Positions 12,501-42,240 are shown, counted from the stretch's first letter. The stretch is DNA of 64,000 bases from Protonemura montana (GCA_947568835.1 OX387610.1:6163501-6227500); one strand, 5' to 3'. Notes: generated from the sequence alone by a model not told the origin. Made by a program: numbers and translations.

Positions 12501-12803
12501 CAGGTTGCTGACTACTTGCTGTTGCCTCTTCATCCTGAATTGAACAGTTTTGCAGGTGGAATGAGTGAAGTTGCGGTAAATTATGATGTTTATCCAATGG
12601 TACTTTATCGAAAAAAGTATACTTCCATTCAAGAAATTACAAATATTATAATGGCAATGACCTAGGACATAAAGAACAATGGATAGACCTAGGTGAATTA
12701 CCTCAGCTGCAGGCTCAGCTGCTGGCTCAGATTTCACTACTTTCACAGGCATTTGGTCGTCAATTTTATCGAATGTTCCGTCTCCACTACGAGTCTTCAC
12801 CAT
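590..12803 (-). CDS. ATAD2: ATAD2-like AAA+ ATPase (bromodomain family), 3' part missing
   Basis: Nuclear chromatin-associated AAA+ ATPase of the ATAD2/Yta7 family. Coding exons in order of transcription: 12803-12702, 12534-12396, 12250-12121, 11993-11868, 11295-11070, 10255-10090, 9272-9150, 8808-8622, 7853-7609, 6815-6667, 5950-5702, 5065-4862, 1664-1483, 770-590. Together they give exactly 803 codons in one frame. The first ATG (MVKTRSGDG) is at 12803. The N-terminal part is acidic and Ser/Arg-rich. AAA1 carries VGGLEEHIRCLKEMVVFP, Walker A GLPGTGKT (split across exons 9 and 10), Walker B IIFFDEIDG, and NRVDAIDPALRRPGRFDRE with the arginine-finger region. The first proline of the usual GPPGTGKT is Leu here. 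Exons 13-14 begin the degenerate AAA2 (RWPRLLVSGDGAGHG). The rest of AAA2 and the bromodomain must lie left of the window. Intron 4 uses a GC donor. The family match is very strong; ATAD2 versus ATAD2B cannot be separated in an invertebrate. Confidence 0.95.
1811..2010. mobile_element. Short MITE with ~27-bp inverted ends
   Basis: The left end (CTAGGGCCGTTTCACCAAC) is mirrored at the right end (GTTGGTGAAACCGACCCCTAG), giving imperfect inverted repeats around an AT-rich, non-coding 150-bp core. A similar half-copy (GGACCGATTTCACTAACATC) occurs at about 33677 in a DHX8 intron, so the family is dispersed. No target-site duplication is certain. Confidence 0.65.
2151..4564. mobile_element. Fold-back element with ~970-bp inverted arms
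   Basis: The left arm (2151 to about 3123) reappears as near-identical reverse complement at about 3598-4564. Both outer ends read TATAGGGTCATTCCA inward. The arms share landmarks such as the GCGCGCGTATCACCGTCACATTATATAC block and the CCACTTGGTGGAC block. The 475-bp centre is unique and holds the coding remnants listed separately. The element sits in the 3.2-kb intron between ATAD2-like exons 12 and 13, so every ATAD2 pre-mRNA would carry a hairpin nearly 1 kb long. A TA or TATA target duplication is possible but is merged with the palindromic tip. Class is unknown: DNA-transposon-derived fold-back. Confidence 0.9.
3138..3745 (-). pseudogene. Remnant of a transposon-type Cys-rich protein in the fold-back element
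   Basis: The minus strand has three overlapping short reading frames in sequence order: 3745-3515 (MCSVGQLLKEECEEHMHI...), 3620-3402 (with a CCDPFKTHTGTHRGKRLT segment and PGKKLCSTCRKLLPEKQ) and 3347-3138 (SALKLVNQSLAAFGVSPLNR then a basic tail). The CC...C-x2-C plus 'GVSP' arrangement resembles a family of uncharacterised, repeat-associated proteins common in invertebrates (recalled from general knowledge, not searched). The first segment is also present, in mirror orientation, in the left arm at 2974-3123. Frames are shifted relative to each other, so this is probably a decayed or intron-containing gene. Confidence 0.5.
5423..5527 (+). repeat. tRNA-like module flanked by short inverted repeats (copy 1)
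   Basis: A tRNA-like core at about 5440-5513 has an A-box-like TAGCTCAATGGTT, a B-box-like GGTTCGAGTCC and end pairing. It is bounded by GTCTCAAAAA on the left and TTTTTAAGAC on the right, which are inverted repeats with one mismatch. The anticodon arm (ACACCCGCGAAAGGTGG) lacks the normal U before the anticodon, so a working tRNA is unlikely. It lies in an ATAD2-like intron. Related copies are at 23075-23178 (minus) and 58816-58918 (plus). Confidence 0.75.
6020..6290. repeat. Dispersed repeat, copy 1 (intron of ATAD2-like gene)
   Basis: This stretch aligns by eye with 16265-16575: GCCTACTCCTGTCGAAGAGC against GCCTACTCCTATTAAATAGC, then CAGGATTCC, AAGGAGAATAAAGGTGCTAT against AAGGTGAATAAACTGGCTAT, and a closing CCAACACCTGACT against CAATACCCGACT. 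Both copies are in the same orientation and well diverged. A short open frame across it appears to be fortuitous. Confidence 0.65.
6837..7406. repeat. 41-bp minisatellite, about 14 units
   Basis: Fourteen head-to-tail units of exactly 41 bp containing GGATAGAGCATAGGATCC followed by AGCCAGCTGATCTCAAATAA; spacing between AGAGCA landmarks is constant. Units differ by one or two substitutions only, which suggests recent expansion or homogenisation. The array lies in the intron between ATAD2-like exons 9 and 10. A single related unit occurs at 34321-34405 in a DHX8 intron. Confidence 0.97.
10328..10715. repeat. ~86-bp tandem repeat, about 4.5 units
   Basis: Units begin CCTGGTATTACTGTCAGTAG and end GAGCGGTGATTCGTAAC. 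Starts are at about 10329, 10415, 10501, 10561 and 10632, so two units are 86 bp and later ones are shortened by internal deletions. Located in the intron between ATAD2-like exons 5 and 6. Each unit also contains GCACCA-type sub-repeats. Confidence 0.9.
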
Positions 12804-13685
12804 TTTCAAAACAAAATGTAGACAAAATTGCTACCCACTAGTATAGTTTTTCTCATCCAGTACATTTTACAAAGCAACGTTCAATGGCTACTTCGGTCTG
12901 CTTGTGAGGCTGCATCCATACCGAGACCTTGGTATATCAGCCTAGACTAGTCGAAAGATGTATAAAACTACCGTGCACAAAGGTTATAATTTTTGCTGAT
13001 ACCCCGGAGTATATATGCAAATAAATATCTTGCACTTTAACAGACAAATTGCAAACAATACCGAAAAAAACTCAAAACCCAACTCGCCCCCGTCCACTAG
13101 GCCTGACGTCAATTTTGCGCCAATGGGAAAGAATGGGTGACCAAAGTTTACCTGTGCTGTCAATACAGTACGAAGTAAATAACTATTTAATACCCTTCCC
13201 AATTAAAAACGACCGGTTTTTTTATCTCTCATGAACAAATCTTCCACGAACATACATATATTTAACAACTTCTTATACATAAGTAATTGGGGCCGTAGGC
13301 CAAGGCAATTGCATGGAAATTCGTGACTAGACGCTAGCACATAAGATCGAACCCGAGCCTCCTGCAAATGACGAAACACAAGTGACATGTGGAATAGGCC
13401 TAGAATTATTAATATATAATGTTTATTTTAACGTTTATCAGTGATTTTCTCTCATATTTAGAAAGTGTTATTGGTGAGTTTCAACATCTTTCAAAATTCT
13501 TTCGCTACACAATCAAATTCTGATCAAATTTAAGTTTGACAGCTAGGGTTACAGTGATGACCTGTCAGTTGCTAATGAAAGAAACAATATTGACTATTGA
13601 CATCTAATCATTGCTCAGTTTGGAGGAGTGATTGAGAGTGATCACTATGAAATTTCTTGAATAGTGAATATTTTTCGTATTTCAG
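12804..13685. promoter_or_regulatory. Divergent promoter region between ATAD2-like and TMEM68-like genes
   Basis: The two genes point away from each other across about 880 bp, so both promoters and 5' non-coding exons must lie here. The stretch contains a motif cluster at 13104-13127. The TMEM68-like gene still needs an upstream exon with its start codon; several ATGs in this region were examined, but none is followed by a donor in the needed phase. Confidence 0.6.
13104..13127. promoter_or_regulatory. CRE, E2F-like and CCAAT motif cluster
   Basis: A perfect palindromic TGACGTCA at 13104-13111 is followed within ten bases by TTTTGCGCC (E2F-like) overlapping CCAATGGG at 13120-13127. This is a typical compact layout for a housekeeping or cell-cycle bidirectional promoter. 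Function is inferred from motif identity and position only. Confidence 0.55.
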
Positions 13686-15954
13686 TGCAATATATCGACA
13701 TAGACTTCACGCTGTGGCTATCATGGCTCTTAGCACCGTTAATCATCACCTTCTTGCTACCCTTGCTAATCGGCTGCTTACTGTACATGACCTCCTTACT
13801 TCTTTACATCTACAAATGGCACAGGTATGAATAATTCCCAGATATTTAATACATTTTCAAATTAGTAGGATTATGAAACAATTCTATGTTTGGTGGGACA
13901 GAAAGGGGGCAAAAATGTGCAACCAAATCGGGTTATGAATCCTGGACCTTCTGATTGCCGTCCAGGTTCTCTACCAACTGAACTGTTCGTGTACACAAGA
14001 TTCCAGCCTCGTGAGGTGGATTTAGGTATCTCCTGAATGTGAAGAGGCCAAGACGACTTCTCCACGGACAAGTACTTGGCAACTAGATTGTGTGCCTATT
14101 CCATGACGCACATGGCTGCAGACACGACTATCTCTATTCCCAAAATCTCATTTCAATCTTTAAAATATTAACGGCTGTTCCAGATAATTTTGGTTTCTGT
14201 AGTCGGGTAGAGCACTTGGTAGAGGTCTTGGGAAAAAGTCCAGAGGTCTTTCCCGGTTCAGTCGCACATTTTGCTATCCTCATTTTCCTACCATCAATTG
14301 CTTGTTGGATTGAACTAATATGAAAAAACTACAGAGAAATCAAAGGACCCTGCAATTTACTGTTTGTTACAGACAACGAATAAGAGACGCCTATGAACAA
14401 GACTTTTGGCATGGTGCACGAAAAACAGTTGCTGCCATCTGGGATGCGCACGGCTGGATCTGGCATGGTAACATCTCATCTCGGACACCTTCTGTCAACA
14501 AACATTTTATAATGTCTAATTTAACACTTACCAAGGTTATTTATAATTTGTATTTGCAGGCTACGAGGTGATTGGTATAGAACAAATTCCACACGACACC
14601 CCGGCACTCATCATCTATTACCACGGTGCCATACCCATCGACATCTACTATTTTGTTGCAAAGGTGATGCTGATCAAGAATAGGTTGATTCACACCGTAG
14701 CTGATCGGTTCCTTTTCAAATTGCCAGGTATGCATACTGCAATTTGCTACAAATACAATATATAATAATATATAATATAATATATATAATAATATACCTG
14801 TGTTTAAAAAAGATTTTTTTTATTGCCAAGAGTCAGACAGAATCAGATCTCTCTTTCCTTCTTCACCACATGAAATATCCAGCCTCTTGCCACTCTATTT
14901 GCATTTATCTTTGTTAATCATTTCTGAAAAAAAAAAATTTGCAGGGTGGCCAATAATTGCCGAGGCAATGAACGTAATACCGGGCACGATACAGACGTGC
15001 TCTACGATTTTGAAAGAAAACAACTTGTTGGCTATCTCCCCTGGCGGCGTTTATGAGGCTCAGTTCGGTAATGCTTACTACAAACTTCTGTGGAAGAAAC
15101 GTCTAGGATTTGCAAAAGTCGCAATGGATGCAAAAGCGGTGTGTTAAATGATTTTTTGACTAAAAGTTTTTCCAGTGTGCATTTTTGTAAATATGGATCT
15201 AGGTTTCTTATGAATCTAATTGCTGGTTTTTTTAACAGGTGATCATCCCCATCTTCACCGAGAACATACGTGAGGCGTTCCGTTCCATCAGCTGGGGACA
15301 GCGCTTCTGGTTGAAACTTTATTCGGTGACGAGGTTCCCTATTATACCGATCTACGGCGGTTTCCCCGTCAAACTGACAACCCATGTTGGCAAGCCTATC
15401 CTGTTTAATCCTGAACTAACGGCCGAACAGCTGCAAACCAAGGTAGGCACACCAAATATTTGTATAAAGTAAACAAAGAAATAATAATACTAATATCCAT
15501 TCTATTCTATTTTCATGCAAAACATATACATGTAAAAACAATGTAGGATAATGGAGACTTTTAACATAAATTTGAAGTCAGGCCATTTCAAGTCTAATTG
15601 TTTTATTGTCTAATTGTCTAATTGTTAACATGGATGGAAGGCTGTAAAAAAGCTGTAAAAGCCCCGTATATGCTTTGCATTTCGTCGGGCGATGGAAGTT
15701 CTGCTGTTTCTTGGGCTTTGAAGAGGGCTTTGAAATAACCTAGAAGAATCATGCTGCTTGCAATGCCGTTTCTATGCCGTATAATTAGCCTGTTTTTTTT
15801 TAATTATTTTAGTTTTAAGCATTTGCAATGTTTTTGTCTCCAGATTGCCAGTGCAATAGAAGATCTGATCAAAGAGCACCAACGGATTCCAGGTAGCATT
15901 ACTATGTCGCTTGCCGAAAGGGTGTACACATTTCCCGAGAAGACTGCCAAATAA
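13686..15954 (+). CDS. TMEM68: TMEM68-like membrane acyltransferase (first exon not found)
   Basis: Membrane acyltransferase of the lysophospholipid/diacylglycerol acyltransferase superfamily; vertebrate TMEM68 is an ER enzyme linked to triacylglycerol synthesis. Exons: 13686-13824, 14373-14467, 14560-14727, 14945-15138, 15239-15442, 15844-15954, giving 302 codons plus stop with consistent phases. Visible parts: a hydrophobic double segment (TLWLSWLLAPLIITFLLPLL and the following Leu-rich stretch), WHGARKTVAAIWDAHGWIWHG, the acceptor-site block YHGAIPIDIYYFVAK, VADRFLFKLPG, LLAISPGGVYEA, and FRSISWGQRFW...YGGFPVKL near the end. The catalytic His and Asp of HGAIPID are present. The first exon seen begins in the middle of a codon, so a short N-terminal exon (about 20-25 residues by comparison with TMEM68) is missing. 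Intron 1 holds tRNA-derived repeats and intron 3 a MITE end. Confidence 0.93.
13870..14060 (-). repeat. tRNA-derived SINE fragment, minus orientation
   Basis: On the minus strand TCAGTTGGTAGAGAACCTGG resembles an A box with its following arm, and TCCAGGATTCATAACCCG a diverged B box. It is followed by a GGTTGCACATTTTTGCCCCC tail. The plus-oriented fragment at 14190-14300 shares the GGTTCAGTCGCACATTTTGC tail, so both derive from one SINE family. Lies in TMEM68-like intron 1. Confidence 0.55.
14190..14300 (+). repeat. tRNA-derived SINE fragment, plus orientation
   Basis: Contains GGGTAGAGCACTTGGTAGAG (A-box region) and CCCGGTTCAGTCGCACATTT, matching the tail of the opposite-strand copy at 13870-14060. 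The B box is eroded. The two copies form a loose inverted pair in one intron. Confidence 0.5.
14830..14912. mobile_element. Solo end of the 'AGGCTGG' MITE family
   Basis: CTCTCTTTCCTTCTTCACCA then AAATATCCAGCCTCTTGCC and CTATTTGCATTTA match the right-hand end of complete copies at 36474-36621 and 40494-40766. The left end is absent. Lies in TMEM68-like intron 3. Confidence 0.65.
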
Positions 15955-16264
15955 ATTATAGGAAAAATGGGAACGGGTAACTAATAGTTTCTTAAATACC
16001 ATCTTATCTCTGTTTAGTGAATGACCAAGTTCTGTTGTAACTAATTTAAAAAAAAATCCTTATATATTTTAATTAATATTTCAAAATGTTATTTACATTT
16101 TTATCAGCTAAATTAGCATTACCTACTTAAGTGCATATTTCTTGTAGTCGACATATTGTGTGATTGGTGACTTTTTTCCAGTGAACTGAGGTGAGATAGC
16201 CTTCATTCCATTTTTAGTAATTGTTGTGTTTTGACAACGGGCCATGCGGCACTGGTCTAATGGC

Positions 16265-16575
16265 GTCGGTGAATGAATGGATGATGAAGAACCTAACCTA
16301 GCCTAGTAGGGAGGAAGAGAAACCCAGGTGCCAGGGCGTAGCCTACTCCTATTAAATAGCACCAAGGGGACCACCAGCTTAACTACCCTTCTAAAGGATG
16401 GTACAACTCGAATAGCAGGATTCCTCCATAAATTCCAGGTGGTCGAATAAGATGATAAACAAGGTGAATAAACTGGCTATACTAAGTTAAATCCCTTCAA
16501 CCTCTCTCCCAAACAGAACTGGTCATGTGTATTATGGTCACCTATACAATACCCGACTCAGCGCAGTGTTGCTTA
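16265..16575. repeat. Dispersed repeat, copy 2
   Basis: Same family and orientation as 6020-6290, with shared blocks including GCCTACTCCT, GCACCAAGGG, CAGGATTCC and a closing ATACCCGACTCAG. The copies are too diverged to be a recent duplication. No coding capacity and no clear terminal repeats, so the class is unknown. Confidence 0.65.
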
Positions 16576-17228
16576 ATTTCTGTAATCTCAAGAACTGGTG
16601 TTTCCAGCACGCTAAACCGTTCGGGTTTCCATTATTAGTGTTTGGTAAAGATTGGGTACCTCACCATATCTTGCTGGGAAAATTGTCACAGAATCGCACT
16701 TCATGAGCTCATTTAGTTGCAAAAAGGACGAAACGTTCCATTAAATAATTCCAATAGATTGCGAGAAAAAGGACTAGAAATGTGTGATGTTTCTCAGTTA
16801 GCAGTTTTAAAAATTGTCAAATTGTTGATGTTGAAAGTGCTGTTATTATCATTCCTTATTTTTTTTTTAATGTGTAGTAGTGCTACATAGGCCCGTTACT
16901 TACTTTAAATTTGTTGTTAAGATGCTAACATCATATTTATATTATGTTATTTTATTAGATATTTTATAATTATATTTACTGTGGTTACAGCTGGTATTGT
17001 TACTAAATGTACCTTGTGGGTGCGCATAAGTAGGTATTAAGGGATTAAAACGTGATACCTCTAGTAACTTATAACATTTTTATCAAATGGTTTGGATGAT
17101 TACCTAGGATACTGATTTATTACCTACTGTATTATATTGCTCTTTTAATGGATATTTTACCAATCTGTTAAACTATTTAATGACAATTGTACATTGTGTA
17201 AAGTATTCACACTGTGTATGTATACATA

Positions 17229-17234
17229 AATAAA
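17229..17234 (+). terminator. Poly(A) signal AATAAA, TMEM68-like gene
   Basis: AATAAA is followed about 30 bases later by the GT-rich stretch TGTCTCAAGTTGTGGTTT, the usual arrangement of a cleavage site. It would give a 3' UTR of about 1.3 kb. Assignment to the TMEM68-like gene rests on position. Confidence 0.5.
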
Positions 17235-18132
17235 AGAGTAAACTGGGTTGAAAAATGTCTCAAGTTGTGGTTTACCCTATGTTTTTATAATATTTAACCA
17301 GCTTTTATTGGTTTACCAGCTTACGAAAGGTTTCGTGCACCAAGTTACACAAGTTTGATGAAGTTCGTGTAGGTATTTTTCTTGTTTCGTTTTCATTTAA
17401 AATCAACAAAGATTGGTGTTTCCCCAAATTTGTATGATTGTTGTAACAGGTGCAATCTTTGTATCTTTTTCTTTACGGTCCCTACAGAGCCAAGAATTGT
17501 AAATATTTTCTCAACAAACCGTGCAGTACAAAGACCATACTGAAATAAAGCATTCCTAGAAGTGTTTACCCTTGACCTCTGAATGTTCCTGCTAATTACA
17601 ATTGCACACAAATTTGCTAGAAGTTTTGATGGTATTTATGTTAGATTTCGTCACAATAATTTCTTCTTAAAATAGTCCACGTTTTTCCACACGAAGCTTT
17701 GTTTCTGACTTTGGATGCAGCTTACAGTCACTTTCATCATTTAGAACTTGGCTACAGAATTTAAATTTTACCGCCATGTGGATTCAACTTTTATATGTCA
17801 ACACACAACAAAGGTAAAATTAAAAACGATAAATTTTATTTTTTTGCGCTTTATATTTGTTTATTTGATAAAGCATGTTTTGTGAAATGTCTCCCATGCA
17901 GTGACAAATACGTTGTTTTGACTTTGCTTACTTCCAGCATCCATCTTTCATCCTTGCGGTTCATTCCTCCATTTTTCTCTGGAAAAGGGTGTAAGTATTA
18001 AGTTGCGGCGTTCTTTTTTGTGGTATATTAACCTACTATCACTGCTATTCGACGTCTATATCGAATGGATTATTTTTCCAGATATACTAGTCGACGTTTA
18101 TCTACATCTGCACTCCCTAATCTACCATAAAG

Positions 18133-19280
18133 ATGGGCGTACAAGTTGACAACATCCAATCCGGCGATGGTTAGTATTCCAGTCCTACCCGTCAATTCAA
18201 TTATCGTATTATATTGACTAGCCTCCATTTACCTTCTATTCAACTAATCTTAGTTCCAAAACAAAGCCATAGACATTCTAGCGTAATTTCCGGCAAGTAT
18301 TGATCGAAATAGCCTTGTACATTCAACATTGACCATTCCATAGCTGTGCTTTGTGCAGTCAACTGCCAATGTGGATTGTAATTAGGTAGAGACATGACAT
18401 ACGAATTACTTGCATAAGTGCTACCAGTCAGCATTTATTCAATGTACTCTCTGTACTGCTTGCAGGAGCCACCTTCCCTAAGCCTGGACAGACTGTGGTT
18501 GTTCATTACACGGGTATTTTGGAGAACGGAGTCAAGTTCGACTCGTCCCGAGACCGGGGTGTTCCATTCAAGTTTCGTCTTGGGAAGGGAGAGGTGATCA
18601 AGGGTTGGGACCAGGGAGTGGCACAGGTACTAATATTTAAATTAAATACTATACTTATCCCTGGATCTTTCTTTGTGTTCAATAGTTTTATCACGTGTGT
18701 TGATTTCAGATGTGTCTCGGCCAGAGAGCTAAGCTGACCTGTTCACCCGACTTTGCCTACGGATCTCGTGGACATCCTGGAATATATCCTTTACTGCCAA
18801 TTGTTGAATAGTTATTTATTTTAGTAAAAGCTCGATTGTATGTACAAGACTATAGACAATTGACTTCCAGACATATAACCAGTTTCCCATTTAAGTAGTT
18901 TTCATGTAAGAACAACTAGTTTATAGGTTATTCAAGTCGTTGGTTCATTAATATATTTTCGAAGTGTTTTTTTTTTTTTTTTTGTTCAATTGCAATATCT
19001 CTTACCTCACAGATAATTGCTTTAAGTTATGTTTTAACCTGAAAACTAGGCAAAGTTACCAGTATCTCATGAATATTCAATTAGCATTTAGCAAAAGTTA
19101 TTCATATTCATATAAGCTGTAACAGAAGTTAGCTAGAACAGGATATGTTGTTTGGGACTCCTGATTGGTGTCAAAATTTCGACTACACATGTTGTAAACG
19201 TTTTTCCTTGACTCTGTCACACTATCCCGCCGAATTCTGTTCTCATCTTCGACGTGGAGCTGATCAAAGTGGAGCCGTGA
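18133..19280 (+). CDS. FKBP1A: FKBP12 peptidyl-prolyl isomerase
   Basis: Cytosolic 12-kDa FK506-binding protein, a peptidyl-prolyl cis-trans isomerase that in animals also binds ryanodine receptors and type I TGF-beta receptors. Exons: 18133-18169, 18466-18626, 18710-18783, 19223-19280, making 109 codons plus stop; the family length is 108. The protein starts [13 protein letters not shown]. It carries [20 protein letters not shown] (Tyr and Phe/Asp of the drug pocket), [12 protein letters not shown] (pocket Trp), [14 protein letters not shown] and ends [12 protein letters not shown]. The last intron begins ATATCCTTT and ends CAC-AC with a TTCCTTGAC branch site, so it is a U12-type AT-AC intron rather than GT-AG. 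Only this reading restores GHPGIIPPNSVL. The transcript probably ends near the AATAAA at 20682. Confidence 0.97.
18784..19222 (+). other. U12-type AT-AC intron of FKBP1A
   Basis: The 5' splice site ATATCCTTT matches the minor-spliceosome consensus exactly, the terminal dinucleotide is AC, and TTCCTTGAC at 19204-19212 fits the branch consensus with its adenosine about 11 bases before the 3' end. The flanking exons join in frame (phase 2) within the conserved GHPGIIPP segment. No GT-AG alternative preserves this conserved sequence. Confidence 0.93.
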
Positions 19281-21107
19281 GCAGCCAGCCAAGAGACCGT
19301 ATCGAGCGTCATCTCCTTTCAACACACACTAACTGTATATTAGAGCCGTACTATTTTTATCTTGTTTCCGGCGTCTTATTTTATTGCAATCGGTGATCAT
19401 TTGTAACCATAAAATGCACACATTACATTCACAACGTGATTATTCCCAACAAAATGCATTTTTTTTTATATCCTTGCAAATGCTGCATATACATATTAAA
19501 ATTTGCATGTCATATTCTTTGGCCGTTATAGTTCGGTCTTATAGATTCAACCGCTTGATGGTCATATCTTCGATGGTTTCTTGATTTTTATTCCATTGCA
19601 TTTATTACAGTGTATGCCTTCTATTGAAATGTCAAATCTTTTATTCGGCAGGAATACGATAACCTCGGACTACCATGAACACAACACTTAAGGTTCAAAT
19701 AGGATTTCAATCTAAAGCTCAGTTAATCATAAAGAGAACAATGACACCATCCTAAAACTGGCCGTGCGGTTTTAAAGACCTATTGTTAGTGCTTCTATAA
19801 TTTTCTCAATTGTTAATCAAGATTAATAAATGATCCTGGGGATTTGGATGTCAACGTGTCTATATATAAAGGCTTGATGGTGCTTGTAATAGTATCCCAA
19901 ACCTGCAGTAACATAAAATAGATTTCAAACGCTCTGTCAGTTGATCTCAAGTATCACCGTGGTTGCCAAACATTGAATCTACCATTTATGTCTTTTATAA
20001 ATGATGGTATTTTTGTTTTGAAAGTTAGTAACAAAAATAACTACCTTGGGTTCATCGTGCTACTTGCCGAATGCATACTAGTTTGATTTTTGGTATACTT
20101 TAATGCGCTTTGTGACCACATACGCTTTAGCCTGATGATTTTTTATTGTCGCTCAGCGGGCTTGGAATACGAAACGTAACAGCAAAATCTATCTGCCAAA
20201 TTACCGAACGTAGTCGAGGAGCCTCTGTCAGATGGAATTTACTGTCAATCCTTTGATCAAACGTGCTTCATGTCTACATATTTTAATCCGTTTCAATCTT
20301 GATAACCAACGGTTGAGAAGGAGATACAATCGCAACAATAATTTAGTCTTGCTCGTCCTTAATGATGCAGAAAATTAAATTTACAATTGTTAACTATGTG
20401 TACCCAAATCGTCGAATGTTTTTGATTCAGCTTTCGAATTTTTAAGTAGTTATTTAGATGTTAATTCTGAGCACACATTATATCGGTGGTATTTAATCTT
20501 TTTGACGGAGTACGTAGCCTGTACTAGGTTCCTTCAATTTCATATTCCGTTCCTTTCTGACTTTTGTATTGATTTGTGTACATTGAAATGCACTCACTTA
20601 GGTGAGCAGTCTTGTAGGTAAATTGATGGTTTTAATATTGTGTAATACCGATCAGAATCGAAAAGCATCTGCCTTGTCTTGAATAAAAGCTTTGTTTAAC
20701 TGTTAATTGGAAATAAACTAGAAAAAAGCTTCAAACTCCAAGAATTGTGTTGCTTTTTTCAATCCCTTTCCTATCGGAGATATTTAGCAGTCTTCTACAG
20801 GGAGCATCTTAGATGTTGCTTTAGTCCGTTCTTCCTCATTTCAATTTTAGAAAACTTGAGATTTATATCTTCGTTGATATGCTTTGATCAAAGGTTATAA
20901 TCAGTTTTAATATTGGAATTTTTTATATATTCAGCACTGGTAAGTATGGCAACAAAGCGCAACGAATGGTGCCATACAAGGCGCCTATTTCACAATTCAC
21001 GTTGCTCGATGCATCCATTCTGAGGGGCATTGTTTTCGTTCTGCAACGTTTTATTGGTTGTGCTATTCGATGGTCTAAACAAGCAGCAACAAACAGTTCT
21101 GGTCACA
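19281..21107. other. FKBP1A 3' UTR and DHX8 upstream spacer
   Basis: No coding exon recognised. A poly(A) signal lies at 20682-20687 (TTGAATAAAAGC), with a second AATAAA-like motif about 25 bases later. A 1.4-kb 3' UTR for FKBP1A would fit. The remaining roughly 400 bases form the DHX8 promoter and 5' UTR. Sequence is AT-rich and mostly single-copy by eye. Confidence 0.55.
20682..20687 (+). terminator. Poly(A) signal AATAAA, FKBP1A
   Basis: AATAAA in TTGAATAAAAGCTTTG, followed by T-rich sequence about 40 bases on. It is the strongest signal between the FKBP1A stop and DHX8; an earlier AATAAA near 19830 is an alternative. Confidence 0.45.
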
Positions 21108-41027
<19,920 letters not shown>

Positions 41028-41609
41028 CTTAACAGTGAGATCGCCGCCAGACGAACTGCGTAGCTCCGTCACTCCAATGGAAAGATTAACAACAGCTGGG
41101 GAAATAACAAGTTTGTCCCTGATCACACTTGTAATATTCCATATCCATGAAAGAAAATTAAAAAGAAACTACAAGAAGTGAAATCACAACCAAGAGATTA
41201 AAAATGAAAAATCCTGAGTTAATAGCTCCACAAGTGTATCATGTTCAGAATTAAATTAAAACTTAGACATGGGTATCTTTAGCTAACTTTGAACCGATTT
41301 TAGGAAGTCCCTTTAAAAATATATCTGCTAATTAAGGAGGCACCTCCATGGTTGCAACCAATCAGATACTTCTAATTTAATCTTAATAGTATGCAATCTT
41401 ATTACCCAGGTATTATAATATTGAATCTTGGCCGCATAATTACCATCGAATTTTGTGAATATTGCCACGGCATGTCATCAACTGGTATTTAGCTTTGGTA
41501 TAAAATCAAACATAATGTTGTGTAAGTTTATTGTGATCAAGGTGTTTTCTACCTTGAGTGTCAATGGTCCAAAGGAGTCTGACAAAGCAGAAGAAAGAAC
41601 TGGAATAAA

Positions 41610-41765
41610 CAGATACCTTTTGACAAAAACTATGCAAACTGGATTTTGAATGAGTAAAAAACAACTAAATGTCCCAATGTTTCGTAACTTGTACCTGTTA
41701 CTTTTTCAAGGGTAAGAGCAGTCCTGAAAATTTTCCGATAACAAACAAACCATACAAAATTATAA
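41610..41765. repeat. Dispersed repeat, copy 1 (AACTAAATGTCCCAATG family)
   Basis: TTTTGACAAAAACTATGCAA, CTGGATTTTGAATG, AACTAAATGTCCCAATGTTT, TGTTACTTTTTCAAGGGTAA and CTGAAAATTTTCCGATAAC recur in the same order at 44310-44465. The first three blocks recur at 63920-64000, where the window ends. No terminal repeats seen. Confidence 0.75.
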
Positions 41766-42177
41766 AAATTACGTAGTTCGAGCATACTAAATGCATCCAA
41801 CTAAAATAATTAGGGTCGATATCTTAAAAGCTAACACATTTTGTATTTTCGAAAATGTATAACCCCAAACAAATTGGCGATTTTTCTAACTAACCAAATA
41901 TGTGTGTGAAAAAACGCCAATTTTTCGATGCTGTCCTTACGCTATATGGTATAATCCAAATTTCCTTCTTCATTACGTTTAGTTCTTAATCTACCTGTCC
42001 AAATATTTTCTTCTTGATCCTGTGTGTTGACTTCTTCTACTTCCTCACTGATACTCTCTACTTCATTTTTATTTACTTTACTTCACTTCATTTTTGTGAA
42101 AGTCCTAAGTTTTGGCCCAAAAAAAGGCTAACATTTACACAAATTTCGTTTTCATTTATTTGCACTAAAATATATGG

Positions 42178-42194
42178 GGGGGGGGGGGGGGGGG
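42178..42194. repeat. Poly-G run
   Basis: About 17 consecutive G residues on the plus strand, just before the ~290-bp tandem repeat. Runs of this kind can form quadruplexes and are error-prone in assemblies. Confidence 0.9.
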
Positions 42195-42240
42195 ACTTCT
42201 TTACATTTTTCATAGAAGCCACTGTACATGATAAGCTATA

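Larger units (their letters stand above)
15955..18132. other. TMEM68-like 3' region and spacer before FKBP1A
   Basis: No further protein-coding exon recognised. It includes the second copy of the dispersed repeat (16265-16575) and a good poly(A) signal at 17229-17234 followed by GT-rich sequence, the likely transcript end of the TMEM68-like gene. FKBP1A 5' UTR and promoter should lie in the last few hundred bases; an upstream non-coding exon cannot be excluded. Confidence 0.6.

Noticed and set aside
12190-12597. 135-residue minus-strand frame
   Set aside because: Only its middle (12534-12396) is a coding exon; the rest is intron read-through, including the next exon in a different frame.
13203-13388. 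Possible first exon of the TMEM68-like gene
   Set aside because: ATG-containing frames here and at 13558 lack a donor in the required phase; the true first exon stays unknown.
14090-14323. 77-residue plus-strand frame in TMEM68-like intron 1
   Set aside because: It runs across SINE fragments and stops before the true exon at 14373.
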